A DNA stretch of 64,000 bases from an uncultured Bacteroides sp. Lineage in GTDB: Bacteria; Bacteroidota; Bacteroidia; Bacteroidales; Bacteroidaceae. Under the pieces are notes generated by a model, which worked only from the letters and a program-made list of their open reading frames with translations, had not been told where the DNA came from and ran no database searches. Location: assembly GCA_900552645.1 (NCBI GenBank), contig USAN01000001.1, positions 496,001 through 560,000 of the forward strand, read 5' to 3'. Position 1 is the first letter of the stretch; every line of letters begins with the position of its first letter. Shown in pieces: positions 51,708 through 61,316 of the stretch. The position numbers and the translations under genes are program-made.

Positions 51708-52409
51708 ATGAATTTATTTTATACCCCTGATATATCAACAAATATTGAGCTGCCTTTGGAAGAGGCGGCTCATTGTATAAAGGTACTTCGTCTTGCAGAA
51801 GGAGATGAGATAACTCTAACAGATGGAAAAGGTTCGTTCTACAAAGCGACTATTACTGCATCAACCGGAAAGAGATGTTATGTTAATATAGACGAAGTAA
51901 TGCCGCAGGAAAAATATTGGACAGGTCATCTACATATAGCAATGGCACCAACTAAAAACATGGATCGTATAGAATGGTTTGCCGAAAAAGCAACTGAAAT
52001 TGGCTTCGATGAACTGACTTTTCTTAATTGTCGATACTCTGAGAGAAAGATAGTAAAGAGTGAGCGTATTGATAAAATATTAGTTTCTGCACTGAAGCAG
52101 TCATTAAAAGCATCAAAACCTGTATTGAATGAAATGATAGACTTTAAGTCGTTTATAAATAAGGACTTTGATGGACAGAAATTTATTGCACACTGTTATG
52201 AAGGTGAAAAGCCATTATTGAAAGATATAATAAAAGGTGGAGAAGATGCATTGTTATTGATTGGGCCAGAAGGTGATTTTAGTGAGGAAGAGGTAAAGAT
52301 AGCAATAAATAAAGGCTTTATTCCAATATCTCTTGGCAAATCGCGATTGCGGACCGAAACTGCAGCTCTGGTTGGATGTCACATAATGAATCTTGTGAAT
52401 CAAAAATAA
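51708..52409 (+). CDS. rsmE: 16S rRNA (uracil-1498-N3)-methyltransferase
   Basis: 233 aa. SPOUT fold: N-terminal PUA-like half (HCIKVLRLAEGDEITLTDGK), IAMAPTKNMDRIEWFAEKAT, LLLIGPEGDFSEEEV and ISLGKSRLRTETAALVGCHI, the knot with the SAM site. Standard length. Confidence 0.95.
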   Translation: MNLFYTPDISTNIELPLEEAAHCIKVLRLAEGDEITLTDGKGSFYKATITASTGKRCYVNIDEVMPQEKYWTGHLHIAMAPTKNMDRIEWFAEKATEIGFDELTFLNCRYSERKIVKSERIDKILVSALKQSLKASKPVLNEMIDFKSFINKDFDGQKFIAHCYEGEKPLLKDIIKGGEDALLLIGPEGDFSEEEVKIAINKGFIPISLGKSRLRTETAALVGCHIMNLVNQK

Positions 52410-52424
52410 TCAATCAAAAATCCT

Positions 52425-53939
52425 ATGAATAAAACTATTTGTAATCTTATTTTTATTACTGTTTTGCTTTTTATGGTATCATGTTCTTCAAAGACAGAAT
52501 ACACAAACGCAATTCCAGAAGATGCTGCAATGCTAGCATCAGTCAACTTGGAAAGTATTGTACAGAAGAGTAATATTGAGGGTAAAGAGGGTGATGCTCT
52601 TGTAAATAAAATAAGTAATGCCTTAAAAAGCGGATTAAGTGGTGAAGCTTATAAAACAGCCGAGCGTATTCTTAAAGACCCATCCACTTCCGGTTTGTCA
52701 TTTCAGGATAAAATATATCTTTTCTCAACGCCTTCATCGAATATGTTTGGTATAATAGCCAAGGTTGAAGATGAAGATGACGTTGAAGATCTTTTGCAAG
52801 CTTTGAAAGAGGAGAATATATGCGAAACTATAAATGATGGCGATAAATGCAAATGGACTAAGATAGGAAATTCACTTTGTGCTTTCAATAATGGAACATT
52901 TCTACTATTGTCCAATAAGAGCGGAGATGCATCAAGTATGCAAGAAACTTTGATGTCGCTTATGAGGCAAGATAAGGAGAAGAGTTTCTCTAACAGTAAG
53001 GCATTTGATAAACTAGAATCATCTAATGGAGACATTGCTTTAATTACTAATCTTTCGGTAATTCCTAGTGAAATTACAATGCGTTTTAAGATGGGGATGT
53101 CTGCCGATCTTAAGTTAGAGGACCTTAAATATCTTGTAAATATCTCATTCGATAAGGGCAAGATTGCTCTAACTAGCGAGTCACTTATCGATAATCCATC
53201 TATTATAGATTCTCTCAATAGTCAGTCTCAAGCTTTTAGTCCAATTAAAGGTAATCTTATAGATTTATATCCCGCCAATACAGCAGTATGGGGTGCTATT
53301 TCTGTTAAAGGAAAGACTCTTTATGATATATTGTGTACCAATCCAGCTATAGCGCAGATGCTAAATAATCCTATGCTGCCAGTCGATATAGAAGAGATTA
53401 TTTCGGCGATCGATGGCGATGTTTCGATAGGATATTCTTCATCCTCCCTAGAAGATATGATAGTATATGCTCAAGTAACAAATGAAAATTTTCTTTCTTC
53501 TATAGAAGATCTCCGTCCTCTACTTGCTATGACCCGTGGTCAGATGCAACTAAACAAGCTTTCGCCTTCCTCATACGAATTTAGAATTATGGGAGAGAGT
53601 ATATGGTTTGGTGTAAAAGAAAATATTCTGTATATAACCAACAACAGTGTAATGGCAAAAGAGGCATTGCGCAGATATGGAGTTTCACTAAACAACTCTT
53701 CTTGGGCGTCTGAGGTGAGCAAAAACAGAATATTTATGAATGTGAATTCTAAAGATATATATAAAGATATATCATTCACTACCGACTACCGTCTACGTAT
53801 AATAGCTCCGGCTTTGAAGTATTGTGATTATATAAATTTGATGATACCCGATTGGAAGTCCGGTAGAATAGATATTGTAATGAACGACAAGAATATAAAT
53901 GCTCTTCAACTTATAGTAAAGGAATTACAGAATTTATGA
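52425..53939 (+). CDS. DUF4836 family lipoprotein
   Basis: 504 aa. Lipobox (LFMVSCSS) after a short signal, so outer-membrane or periplasmic lipoprotein. AIPEDAAMLASVNLESIVQK is the typical opening of Bacteroidota DUF4836 proteins. Function unknown. Its stop overlaps the next ATG (ATGA). Confidence 0.8.
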   Translation: MNKTICNLIFITVLLFMVSCSSKTEYTNAIPEDAAMLASVNLESIVQKSNIEGKEGDALVNKISNALKSGLSGEAYKTAERILKDPSTSGLSFQDKIYLFSTPSSNMFGIIAKVEDEDDVEDLLQALKEENICETINDGDKCKWTKIGNSLCAFNNGTFLLLSNKSGDASSMQETLMSLMRQDKEKSFSNSKAFDKLESSNGDIALITNLSVIPSEITMRFKMGMSADLKLEDLKYLVNISFDKGKIALTSESLIDNPSIIDSLNSQSQAFSPIKGNLIDLYPANTAVWGAISVKGKTLYDILCTNPAIAQMLNNPMLPVDIEEIISAIDGDVSIGYSSSSLEDMIVYAQVTNENFLSSIEDLRPLLAMTRGQMQLNKLSPSSYEFRIMGESIWFGVKENILYITNNSVMAKEALRRYGVSLNNSSWASEVSKNRIFMNVNSKDIYKDISFTTDYRLRIIAPALKYCDYINLMIPDWKSGRIDIVMNDKNINALQLIVKELQNL

Positions 53940-54580
53940 ATACGATAGAATTAAAACAGACACTTCCTGCAGTATTTGCAGGAAGAGACAATATTGTGTC
54001 TGATGTATGGCATCAGCCAGTAGTACTGAAACGTGGCGAAACTTATCTTATAGAAGCTGCATCTGGTACTGGAAAATCCTCTTTCTGCAGCTATATATAT
54101 GGTTACCGTAAGGATTATCAGGGTATTATTTTGTTCGATGAAAAGAATATACTTAATATGTCCATAAAAGAGTGGGTTGATATAAGGAAAAAATCACTTA
54201 GCATGCTTTTTCAGGAACTCAGACTTTTTGCTGAACTTTCGGCTTGGGAGAATATACAGCTCAAGAATTCGCTTACTCATTATAAAAGCAAGAAACAGAT
54301 AAAAGCTATGTTTGAACGGTTGGGCATTGCCGATAAAACAGATACTCTAATTGGAAAGATGTCGTTTGGTCAACAACAGCGAGTTGCTTTTATAAGAACA
54401 TTATGTCAACCGGCCGATTTTATATTTCTAGATGAACCTATAAGTCATCTTGATAATGAAAATGGTAAAATTATGGCTTCTATGCTGAAAGAAGAGAGCA
54501 TAGAGCAAGGAAGCGGAGTAATTGTAACATCTATCGGAAAACATTTAGATTTGGACTATAATAAAATTTTTAATCTATGA
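53936..54580 (+). CDS. ABC transporter ATPase
   Basis: 214 aa. Walker A AASGTGKSS at 41-49, signature MSFGQQQR, Walker B FIFLDEP. The short form and coupling to a FtsX-like permease (ATGA) suggest a LolD/MacB-like complex. Substrate unknown. Confidence 0.9.
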   Translation: MNTIELKQTLPAVFAGRDNIVSDVWHQPVVLKRGETYLIEAASGTGKSSFCSYIYGYRKDYQGIILFDEKNILNMSIKEWVDIRKKSLSMLFQELRLFAELSAWENIQLKNSLTHYKSKKQIKAMFERLGIADKTDTLIGKMSFGQQQRVAFIRTLCQPADFIFLDEPISHLDNENGKIMASMLKEESIEQGSGVIVTSIGKHLDLDYNKIFNL

Positions 54581-55782
54581 AACTGGTCTGGAAATTATTA
54601 CGTCGTCATATAAGTCTGCCACAACTTGCAGGTTTCTTTTTTGCCAACCTGTGTGGTATGGTAATAGTATTGCTCAGTATTCAGTTTTATAAGGATATAA
54701 TTCCAGTATTCACTGAAGGCGAGAGCTTTATAAAGAAGGATTATATAATAGTAAGCAAGAAGGTAAGTACATTAGGTAGTTTTGTAAAGAAAAGCAATAC
54801 CTTTTCTAAAGATGACATTGAAGAGATAAAGAATCAGAAATTTACCAAGCAGCTTGGATCCTTTACATCTTCACAATTTAAGGTTTCGGCAGGAATGGGT
54901 ATGGAAAATGCAGGATTAAAAATGTCGACCGATATGTTCTTTGAATCTGTTCCCGATGACTTTGTCGATGTTAAGCTTGATAAGTGGAAATTCAATTCAT
55001 CCGAAAGGATAGTTCCAATTATAATACCTCGAAATTATCTTAACTTATATAACTTTGGATTTGCACAAAGCCGTAATCTTCCTCAGCTTTCTGAAGGTGT
55101 TATGAGTATGGTAAATCTCGATATAAGAATATTTACCCAGAATGGTACTGTAGAAAACTTTAAAGGTAATATAGTAGGTTTTTCCAATAGACTAAATACG
55201 ATACTTGTACCCGAAACTTTTATGAACTGGGCCAACGATACATATGCATCTGGTAAGGAGGGAGAGCCTTCACGTCTTATAGTAGAGGTAAATAATCCTA
55301 CCGATGATAAAATTGCAAAATTTTTCAAGCAGAAAGGATATGACACTGAAGATGATAAGCTAGATGCCGGAAAAACTACATGGTTTCTTAAAGTAGTAGT
55401 AGGTATTGTGCTATCGGTAGGTCTACTTATAAGCGTCCTTTCTTTCTACATACTTATGCTAAGCATATATTTGTTACTCCAAAAAAATACAACTAAACTA
55501 GAAAATCTACTTTTGATAGGATATAGTCCATTTAAAGTTGCATTGCCCTATCAGATACTTACTCTTTCATTGAACTTGCTGGTACTTATAATGGCAATAA
55601 TAGCAGTAGCTTTAATAAGAGTTCATTATATGAATTTTATTGCCGGTCTTTTTCCCGATATGCCCGAAAGTTCAATGCTTATTTCAATAATTATGGGAAT
55701 ACTTCTGTTCATACTGGTATCTGTATTCAATATCATAGCAGTACGTAGGAAAGTCTATTCTATATGGATAAATAAAAACTGA
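54577..55782 (+). CDS. FtsX-like ABC permease
   Basis: 401 aa: one N-terminal TM (about 16-40), a large periplasmic domain (about 45-265), then three TM helices in the last 135 residues. This is the MacB/FtsX layout. Overlaps the ATPase gene. Confidence 0.85.
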   Translation: MKLVWKLLRRHISLPQLAGFFFANLCGMVIVLLSIQFYKDIIPVFTEGESFIKKDYIIVSKKVSTLGSFVKKSNTFSKDDIEEIKNQKFTKQLGSFTSSQFKVSAGMGMENAGLKMSTDMFFESVPDDFVDVKLDKWKFNSSERIVPIIIPRNYLNLYNFGFAQSRNLPQLSEGVMSMVNLDIRIFTQNGTVENFKGNIVGFSNRLNTILVPETFMNWANDTYASGKEGEPSRLIVEVNNPTDDKIAKFFKQKGYDTEDDKLDAGKTTWFLKVVVGIVLSVGLLISVLSFYILMLSIYLLLQKNTTKLENLLLIGYSPFKVALPYQILTLSLNLLVLIMAIIAVALIRVHYMNFIAGLFPDMPESSMLISIIMGILLFILVSVFNIIAVRRKVYSIWINKN

Positions 55783-55805
55783 ACAATTAATACCTTATTT
55801 TAACT

Positions 55806-56204
55806 ATGGCAAAAAAAGAAGTTTACAAAAGAGAAAATGAAAATTTTCTAAAGGAAATATCACTTCAGAGTGATATAAAAAGAATTGATAGGATATTTTA
55901 TAAAGAAATCAAGAAAGGTGAAAATTCTGTTAGTCCTAATTTAAACAGCATTGTTACCGTTCATTATAAGGGAAAGCTTATAAATGGAAAGGAGTTTGAT
56001 AATTCCGTAAAAAGAAACTATCCAGAAGCTTTCCGTGTACGCGATGTAATTGAAGGTTGGCAGATAGCTCTTCAAGGTATGAATGTAGGCGATAAGTGGA
56101 CAGTATACATACCTTATGAACTGGGATATGGTTCTCGTTCAATACCAGATATTCCAGCTTTTTCGACACTAATATTCGATATTGAACTTTTAGGAATAAT
56201 GTAA
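55806..56204 (+). CDS. FKBP-type peptidyl-prolyl isomerase
   Basis: 132 aa. SIVTVHYKGKLINGKEFDNS, FRVRDVIEGWQIALQGMNVG and YELGYGSRSIPDIPAFSTLI form the FKBP fold with its active-site residues. No signal peptide. Convergent, overlapping the sensor kinase gene end by 15 bases. Confidence 0.9.
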   Translation: MAKKEVYKRENENFLKEISLQSDIKRIDRIFYKEIKKGENSVSPNLNSIVTVHYKGKLINGKEFDNSVKRNYPEAFRVRDVIEGWQIALQGMNVGDKWTVYIPYELGYGSRSIPDIPAFSTLIFDIELLGIM

Positions 56205-58181
56205 TGGGTCACTCTTAGGAATAACACATTTAAACGTAATAGGTAACAGAGCCCAGAAGGTACTACCTTCTGCCTCTTTGCTTGTTACGCCTACTTCTCC
56301 GCCAAGTCTAGATGCTATGTTTTGACATATAGATAATCCTATTCCCAGTCCCTGTTTAAAAGAGTCTACTTTTTCAAATCTTGTAAATAATAAAGGAATA
56401 TTTTCTTTAGAAATGCCACATCCTGTATCTTTTACGAACAACCTTATGTTTTCATCTTCCATGCAATAGCCTATTGTAATTTGCCCTTCTGTTGTATGCT
56501 TTATGGCATTCGATAGATAATTTACTATAATATGTTCAACCTTATGGTAATCTGTAGAGATAATACAACTTTCCATAGGTAGTGAGAGCTCTATAGTTAT
56601 ATTTTCACCCACCACCTGATCTTTATATTTAGATTTTAAGTTAGTGAGCATATCGTTAATGTTGAATTCAAATATATTGATTGTATTATATCCTACCTCG
56701 GCTTTTGAAAGATAAATAAGATCATTTACTATATTAAGCATAAGCTCATTATTGTGTTCTATTATCTTTAAAAACTCTTTTTTCTGATTCTCATTCTCCT
56801 CAGTAGCAAGCAGTGATGAGAAACCTACTATAGAATTTAGTGGTGTTCTTATTTCATGGCTTATATTTGAAAGAAATGCCGATTTCATCTTTTCTGATTC
56901 TTCTGCTTTCTCTTTAGCAGCAATAAGTTCATTCTTAGATTTTATTTGTTGAGTTATATCATCAAGCTTAAGTATATATCCTTTAGGTAAATCTTCTTCT
57001 TTATCGTAAACCGGAATAGATGTCATTTCTATAGGCATTCCTACAGAGTTAGTTATTTCTACTTTTTCCATTCTGCCCGAGAATATTGATTTTCTAACAG
57101 GACATGTCTTGCATATCTCTTTATCGGTTATAACAGAATAGCATTTAGCTCCAATCTTTTTATAATCAGAACAGTAGGTGAAAACATTACATAATGATAC
57201 ATTCTCCCATATTATATTTAAGGTAGGTGATAAATATACATATCCGGTATTGGTGTTTTTTATAATAAGAGAAAGCTGTTCATTTATTTTCTTTATTTCG
57301 CTATTTTGCTTATTTACCTTTGATGATGTTTTCTTAAATTTGTATCGAAGTATTACAGTTATTATAATTGTTAGAAATAGCAAGGAACATATAGAGTATA
57401 GTAATATTTTTATATTATATGGGATTTTTATATCAGAATAGTCATTAAACCACTTATCGTATATTGCATAATAGCTTCCATCTTTCTTCATGTCACTAAG
57501 ACATGCGTTTATCTCCATTATAATATTCTCGTTTTTTATATTAGAAGCTATACAATATTTCTGTGCATCTATTTCTTTTATCTGATTTATATTTATGCTA
57601 TAGTTTTTATTATCAATAATATATCTAGCTATCATGCTATTTGTAATGAAAGCATCGCCAATGCCATTCTTGATCATTTCAAAACCTTCTTGAGTAGCAC
57701 TTATGAAAACTGGTTTAAGATTATATTGTTTCTGTTTATCTAGTACTACTCCAGATGCAAAGCTTTTGTCGGTTACTATTACTTCTTTATCTTTAAGATC
57801 GTATATAGTTTTGTAAGATACCGACTTAGGAGTAATTATACTTAGATATATATAACTATGTGGTATGCTGAATGAGTATTTATAAGTAAGCGTATCCGAA
57901 TATGCTATCCCCATGAAGAATGTATTATTATCATTTTCTACCATGTTGGTAGCTTTTGATAATGGGAGTAATTTTATTTCAAAATCACGGTCCATCCTTT
58001 TCATTAATTCTTTAATCAAATCAATATGGAAGCCGGTTATAGTGCCAAAATCATTATAATATTCATAAGGTGGATTATTCCCTCCTACAAATATAAGCTT
58101 ACTATTTACTGAGTCACGGTTAGCATGTATAGAATTGAATGAGAACAATATAATAAAAAGTAATAATATTTGTTTATACAT
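56190..58181 (-). CDS. Sensor histidine kinase with periplasmic SBP-like domain
   Basis: 663 aa. Signal peptide; a periplasmic solute-binding type 3-like domain (about 28-250); a TM helix (about 256-278); a PAS-like domain with Cys cluster (GAKCYSVITDKEICKTCPVR, about 350-400); HisKA with His in SHEIRTPLNS (about 443); and HATPase (DTGCGISKENIPL, about 585). No receiver domain; no response regulator gene next to it. Likely senses an amino acid-like ligand. Confidence 0.88.
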   Translation of the reverse strand: MYKQILLLFIILFSFNSIHANRDSVNSKLIFVGGNNPPYEYYNDFGTITGFHIDLIKELMKRMDRDFEIKLLPLSKATNMVENDNNTFFMGIAYSDTLTYKYSFSIPHSYIYLSIITPKSVSYKTIYDLKDKEVIVTDKSFASGVVLDKQKQYNLKPVFISATQEGFEMIKNGIGDAFITNSMIARYIIDNKNYSININQIKEIDAQKYCIASNIKNENIIMEINACLSDMKKDGSYYAIYDKWFNDYSDIKIPYNIKILLYSICSLLFLTIIITVILRYKFKKTSSKVNKQNSEIKKINEQLSLIIKNTNTGYVYLSPTLNIIWENVSLCNVFTYCSDYKKIGAKCYSVITDKEICKTCPVRKSIFSGRMEKVEITNSVGMPIEMTSIPVYDKEEDLPKGYILKLDDITQQIKSKNELIAAKEKAEESEKMKSAFLSNISHEIRTPLNSIVGFSSLLATEENENQKKEFLKIIEHNNELMLNIVNDLIYLSKAEVGYNTINIFEFNINDMLTNLKSKYKDQVVGENITIELSLPMESCIISTDYHKVEHIIVNYLSNAIKHTTEGQITIGYCMEDENIRLFVKDTGCGISKENIPLLFTRFEKVDSFKQGLGIGLSICQNIASRLGGEVGVTSKEAEGSTFWALLPITFKCVIPKSDPLHYS

Positions 58182-58215
58182 AGTATTAATCTTCTTTTTT
58201 ATAAATACCGTTCTG

Positions 58216-58223
58216 CAAAACTA
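58216..58223 (-). promoter_or_regulatory. -7 box for the sensor kinase
   Basis: TAGTTTTG (minus) matches TAnnTTTG, 35 bases before the ATG. Confidence 0.45.
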
Positions 58224-58272
58224 AACAATTATTTTTTAACAACAAGTAAAAAATATATCATATGTTAAATAA

Positions 58273-58314
58273 AATTCTCCGGAAATATATTATATTTTAT
58301 ATAACCGGAGAATT
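58273..58314 (-). terminator. Terminator after the PhnA-like gene
   Basis: AATTCTCCGG / CCGGAGAATT with a long A/T inner stem, just past the stop at 58319, then TTTTATTT on the minus strand. Confidence 0.75.
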
Positions 58315-58318
58315 CTTC

Positions 58319-58651
58319 TTATTTTCTGAGGAAACATGTTTTGAGTACAATACCACTTCCATCTATTTTACATTCAACTTCTTCATGATTGTCTGTAAGT
58401 TTAATGCTCTTTACTTTGGTACCGCGTTTTATCACCATTGACGATCCTTTTACTTTTAAGTCTTTAATTACGGTCACTGCATCACCATCCATCAATTCTG
58501 CTCCATTGCTGTCGCGTGGAACATCGTTTGTAGCTTCTGCTTCTGAATGATCAGGATTAAACTCGTGAGCACAATCGGGACATACATAAAGCGAACCGTC
58601 AAAGTAGGTGTTTTCGCCGTTACAGTTTGGACAATTTGGAATTTCGTTCAT
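58319..58651 (-). CDS. PhnA-like zinc-ribbon protein
   Basis: 110 aa. Zinc ribbon CPNCNGE...CPDCAHEF, then a KOW-like SH3 domain (GDAVTVIKDLKVKGSSMVIK). This is YjdM/PhnA; despite its name it is not needed for phosphonate use. Role unknown. Confidence 0.9.
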   Translation of the reverse strand: MNEIPNCPNCNGENTYFDGSLYVCPDCAHEFNPDHSEAEATNDVPRDSNGAELMDGDAVTVIKDLKVKGSSMVIKRGTKVKSIKLTDNHEEVECKIDGSGIVLKTCFLRK

Positions 58652-58734
58652 TCGTTCTTTATTATTTTATAATTTTGAAATGTAAAAGTAATGAATTTAT
58701 ACCAGACAGACAAACTGTAAGCTTATTTGTCTTT

Positions 58735-60222
58735 TTACTTATTAGTATCTTGCTTAGGAGCATCTTCTTTCTGAACTTCCCAATGGAATGGTTCGAAATC
58801 GGCTGAATTGTTAACCCAAGAAGGTTTACGGCAAGCATAAATTATAAGAGGAGCTGCTACAAATATTATACATCCACCAAACAATACCATATACCATACT
58901 GTGTTGCTTCCTGTAGAAATTTGACTTGGAGGAATAAAGCTTAGTACAAATGCCAATAATGATCCTAGAAAACCTACTCCGCTTACTAGCCATATTAGGC
59001 CGTTTCCTTTCTTTCCAATTCTGAAGGGTCGAGATGCATTCTTCATATTATAACGAAGTCTTATAGCTCCAGAGAACATAAGAAGATACATTATAAGATA
59101 AAGCAATACAGTAAGTTGTGACAATATTTGGTAGAAACTCTGTACTGAAGGCATAACTACGAATAGCAAACTTAGCAATGTAACAATTATAGCCTGTACA
59201 AAAAGAATATTTTTCTGTACTCCCAGCGCATTTGACTTTTGAAAGAATGGAGGTAAATAGCCAGCCTTACCAACGACGAAAATACCTTTAGACGGACCTG
59301 CAACCCATGTCAATACACCTGCTAGTACGCCAAATGCAAGAGCTATAGCTATAATTGGGCCTGCCCATGTAGTATGAAGAAATGCGAAATAATTATCGAA
59401 ACCTACAAGAAGACTTTGTGTAAGATTTATATCTTTTTCGGGAATGATAATTCCTAATGCAAAAGTTCCAAGTATAAAAATAACAATAGTTATGGCTGCA
59501 CCTATAAATACTGCCTTAGGATAATTTTTGGAAGGATTGTCCATCTCCTTTACATGAATACCACCCATTTCCATTCCGGCATAGAATAGGAATATACTTG
59601 CTGCAAGAACAAGATTATCAAAGTTGCTGAAGTCAGGGAAAAAGTTTCCATCAAAGTTCATCTGACTCTTTCCACCCATTAATAAATATACCACAGCAAG
59701 AATCATAAGTAGGAATGCAGGAATTACAGTACCTACCATACCACCTATTTTCGAGACTTTAGCTACCCATCCCATACCTTTCAGAGAAATCCATGTAGCT
59801 ATCCAGTAAATGGCAAGCACAACTATAAGAGTATACATCTTATTAGAAGCCAATGTCATGTCGCTTGTATCACTCATGCCTATAAATGCAAGACTCACGG
59901 CTCCGAAAGTAAGTACCGTAGGATACCATATGGTACTTTCTACCCATTGAAGCCAAATAGCAAGGAAACCCCATTTTTTACCATAAGCTTCCCCAATCCA
60001 TCGAAACACTCCACCTTGCTTGTCGGAAAACATTGCTGCAAGTTCGGCGGCTACAAATGACGTAGGAATTAAAAAAACTATTGCAGCAAACAAATAATAA
60101 AAAGCAGAACTTAATCCATACTCGGCTTCGGCAGGAAGTCCACGCAAAGATACAACTGCTGTAACATTCATGATTGCCAGAGTAAAAACTCCCAACTTTA
60201 CTGTTTTACTAACATTTGTCAT
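58735..60222 (-). CDS. Amino-acid antiporter of the GadC type (APC superfamily)
   Basis: 495 aa, 12 TM helices. MNVTAVVSLRGLPAEAEYGL in TM1, GGVFRWIGEAYGKKWGFLAI and GMEMGGIHVKEMDNPSKNYP are the conserved APC/GadC blocks. In acid resistance GadC swaps glutamate for GABA; a decarboxylase or glutaminase is not seen nearby, so glutamate/GABA is only the likely substrate. Confidence 0.82.
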   Translation of the reverse strand: MTNVSKTVKLGVFTLAIMNVTAVVSLRGLPAEAEYGLSSAFYYLFAAIVFLIPTSFVAAELAAMFSDKQGGVFRWIGEAYGKKWGFLAIWLQWVESTIWYPTVLTFGAVSLAFIGMSDTSDMTLASNKMYTLIVVLAIYWIATWISLKGMGWVAKVSKIGGMVGTVIPAFLLMILAVVYLLMGGKSQMNFDGNFFPDFSNFDNLVLAASIFLFYAGMEMGGIHVKEMDNPSKNYPKAVFIGAAITIVIFILGTFALGIIIPEKDINLTQSLLVGFDNYFAFLHTTWAGPIIAIALAFGVLAGVLTWVAGPSKGIFVVGKAGYLPPFFQKSNALGVQKNILFVQAIIVTLLSLLFVVMPSVQSFYQILSQLTVLLYLIMYLLMFSGAIRLRYNMKNASRPFRIGKKGNGLIWLVSGVGFLGSLLAFVLSFIPPSQISTGSNTVWYMVLFGGCIIFVAAPLIIYACRKPSWVNNSADFEPFHWEVQKEDAPKQDTNK

Positions 60223-60373
60223 ATGTGTAATTTTTAAAATGATAAATTAATTATTGTTTTCATAACATATAATATTCTATCTTGTTTATCAATTTTGAAA
60301 TATTAATTTATTCAAGAACATTATAAAGGCCTTAATGTTCTTTTATATATTCTATATAATAACATATTAAAAT

Positions 60374-61213
60374 ATGGATAGTGCTGTTTCTTCTATAATT
60401 TACTCCAGAAAAGGTGTATGTGGTTTTATGCATATCCTCATTTTGGCTTTATCATTATTTCTTGTAATAAGTATATCGATAGATACTTTCAAGAATATTT
60501 CATTTCTTAATCAGCCTTCTTACATAAAAATGCAGTTTTGGATATGTGTATTTTTCCTTTTTGATTTTTTCTTTGAGTTCTTTTTAAGTAATCATAAATG
60601 GAGATATTTACGTAGTCACTTTCTTTTCCTTCTTATCTCTATACCTTATATCAATATAATGGAATTATATAATATACATTTTTCAATGGAAATGATATAT
60701 TATATGCGCTTTGTTCCGCTATTAAGGGGTGGATATGCATTAGTTATTGTTATAGGATGGTTATCAGTAAATAAAATATCTACATTGTTTAGTTCATATA
60801 TTACTCTTTTAATATCTACGGTGTATTTTGCTTCTCTGATTTTTTTTGTAGAAGAGCATAAACATAATCCTCTTGTATTAGATTATTGGTCGGCATTATG
60901 GTGGGCATCAATGGATGTTACTACGGTAGGTAGTAATATAGTGGCTGTTACTCCGGTAGGTAAAATATTATCTGTGCTTCTGGCGGCGTTAGGTATGATG
61001 ATGTTTCCTATTTTTACAGTATATGTAACAAATGTTATTCAGCGTAGTGATGCAAGAAAAAAACAGTTTTTTGAACAGTCTGCAATTGATGGAATAGTCT
61101 CTAAAGATTTAAATAAAATAGAAGATGATATTCATTCACAAGCTTCTTCGCAAGTTGTTAATACAAATAGTTCGCCTACTTCTCAAACTTCTGGAAGTAA
61201 TGATACTCAGTAA
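60374..61213 (+). CDS. Ion channel-like (K+ channel superfamily) membrane protein
   Basis: 279 aa, about six TM helices, then a charged C-terminus rich in Ser/Thr/Gln. The pore has a WASMDVTTVGSNIVAVTPVG segment near residue 182: TTVGSN in place of TxTVGYGD, so the aromatic and Asp of K+ filters are missing. It may be a K+-channel relative with altered selectivity. No RCK domain. Confidence 0.65.
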   Translation: MDSAVSSIIYSRKGVCGFMHILILALSLFLVISISIDTFKNISFLNQPSYIKMQFWICVFFLFDFFFEFFLSNHKWRYLRSHFLFLLISIPYINIMELYNIHFSMEMIYYMRFVPLLRGGYALVIVIGWLSVNKISTLFSSYITLLISTVYFASLIFFVEEHKHNPLVLDYWSALWWASMDVTTVGSNIVAVTPVGKILSVLLAALGMMMFPIFTVYVTNVIQRSDARKKQFFEQSAIDGIVSKDLNKIEDDIHSQASSQVVNTNSSPTSQTSGSNDTQ

Positions 61214-61316
61214 AAATTAATTTTGTTTATTATTAAAAGTTAAAATGGATATTTGTAGGGTTAATATTGTGTATATTCGTATTAAGATTAATATTTAACC
61301 TAATTATAACTGACTT

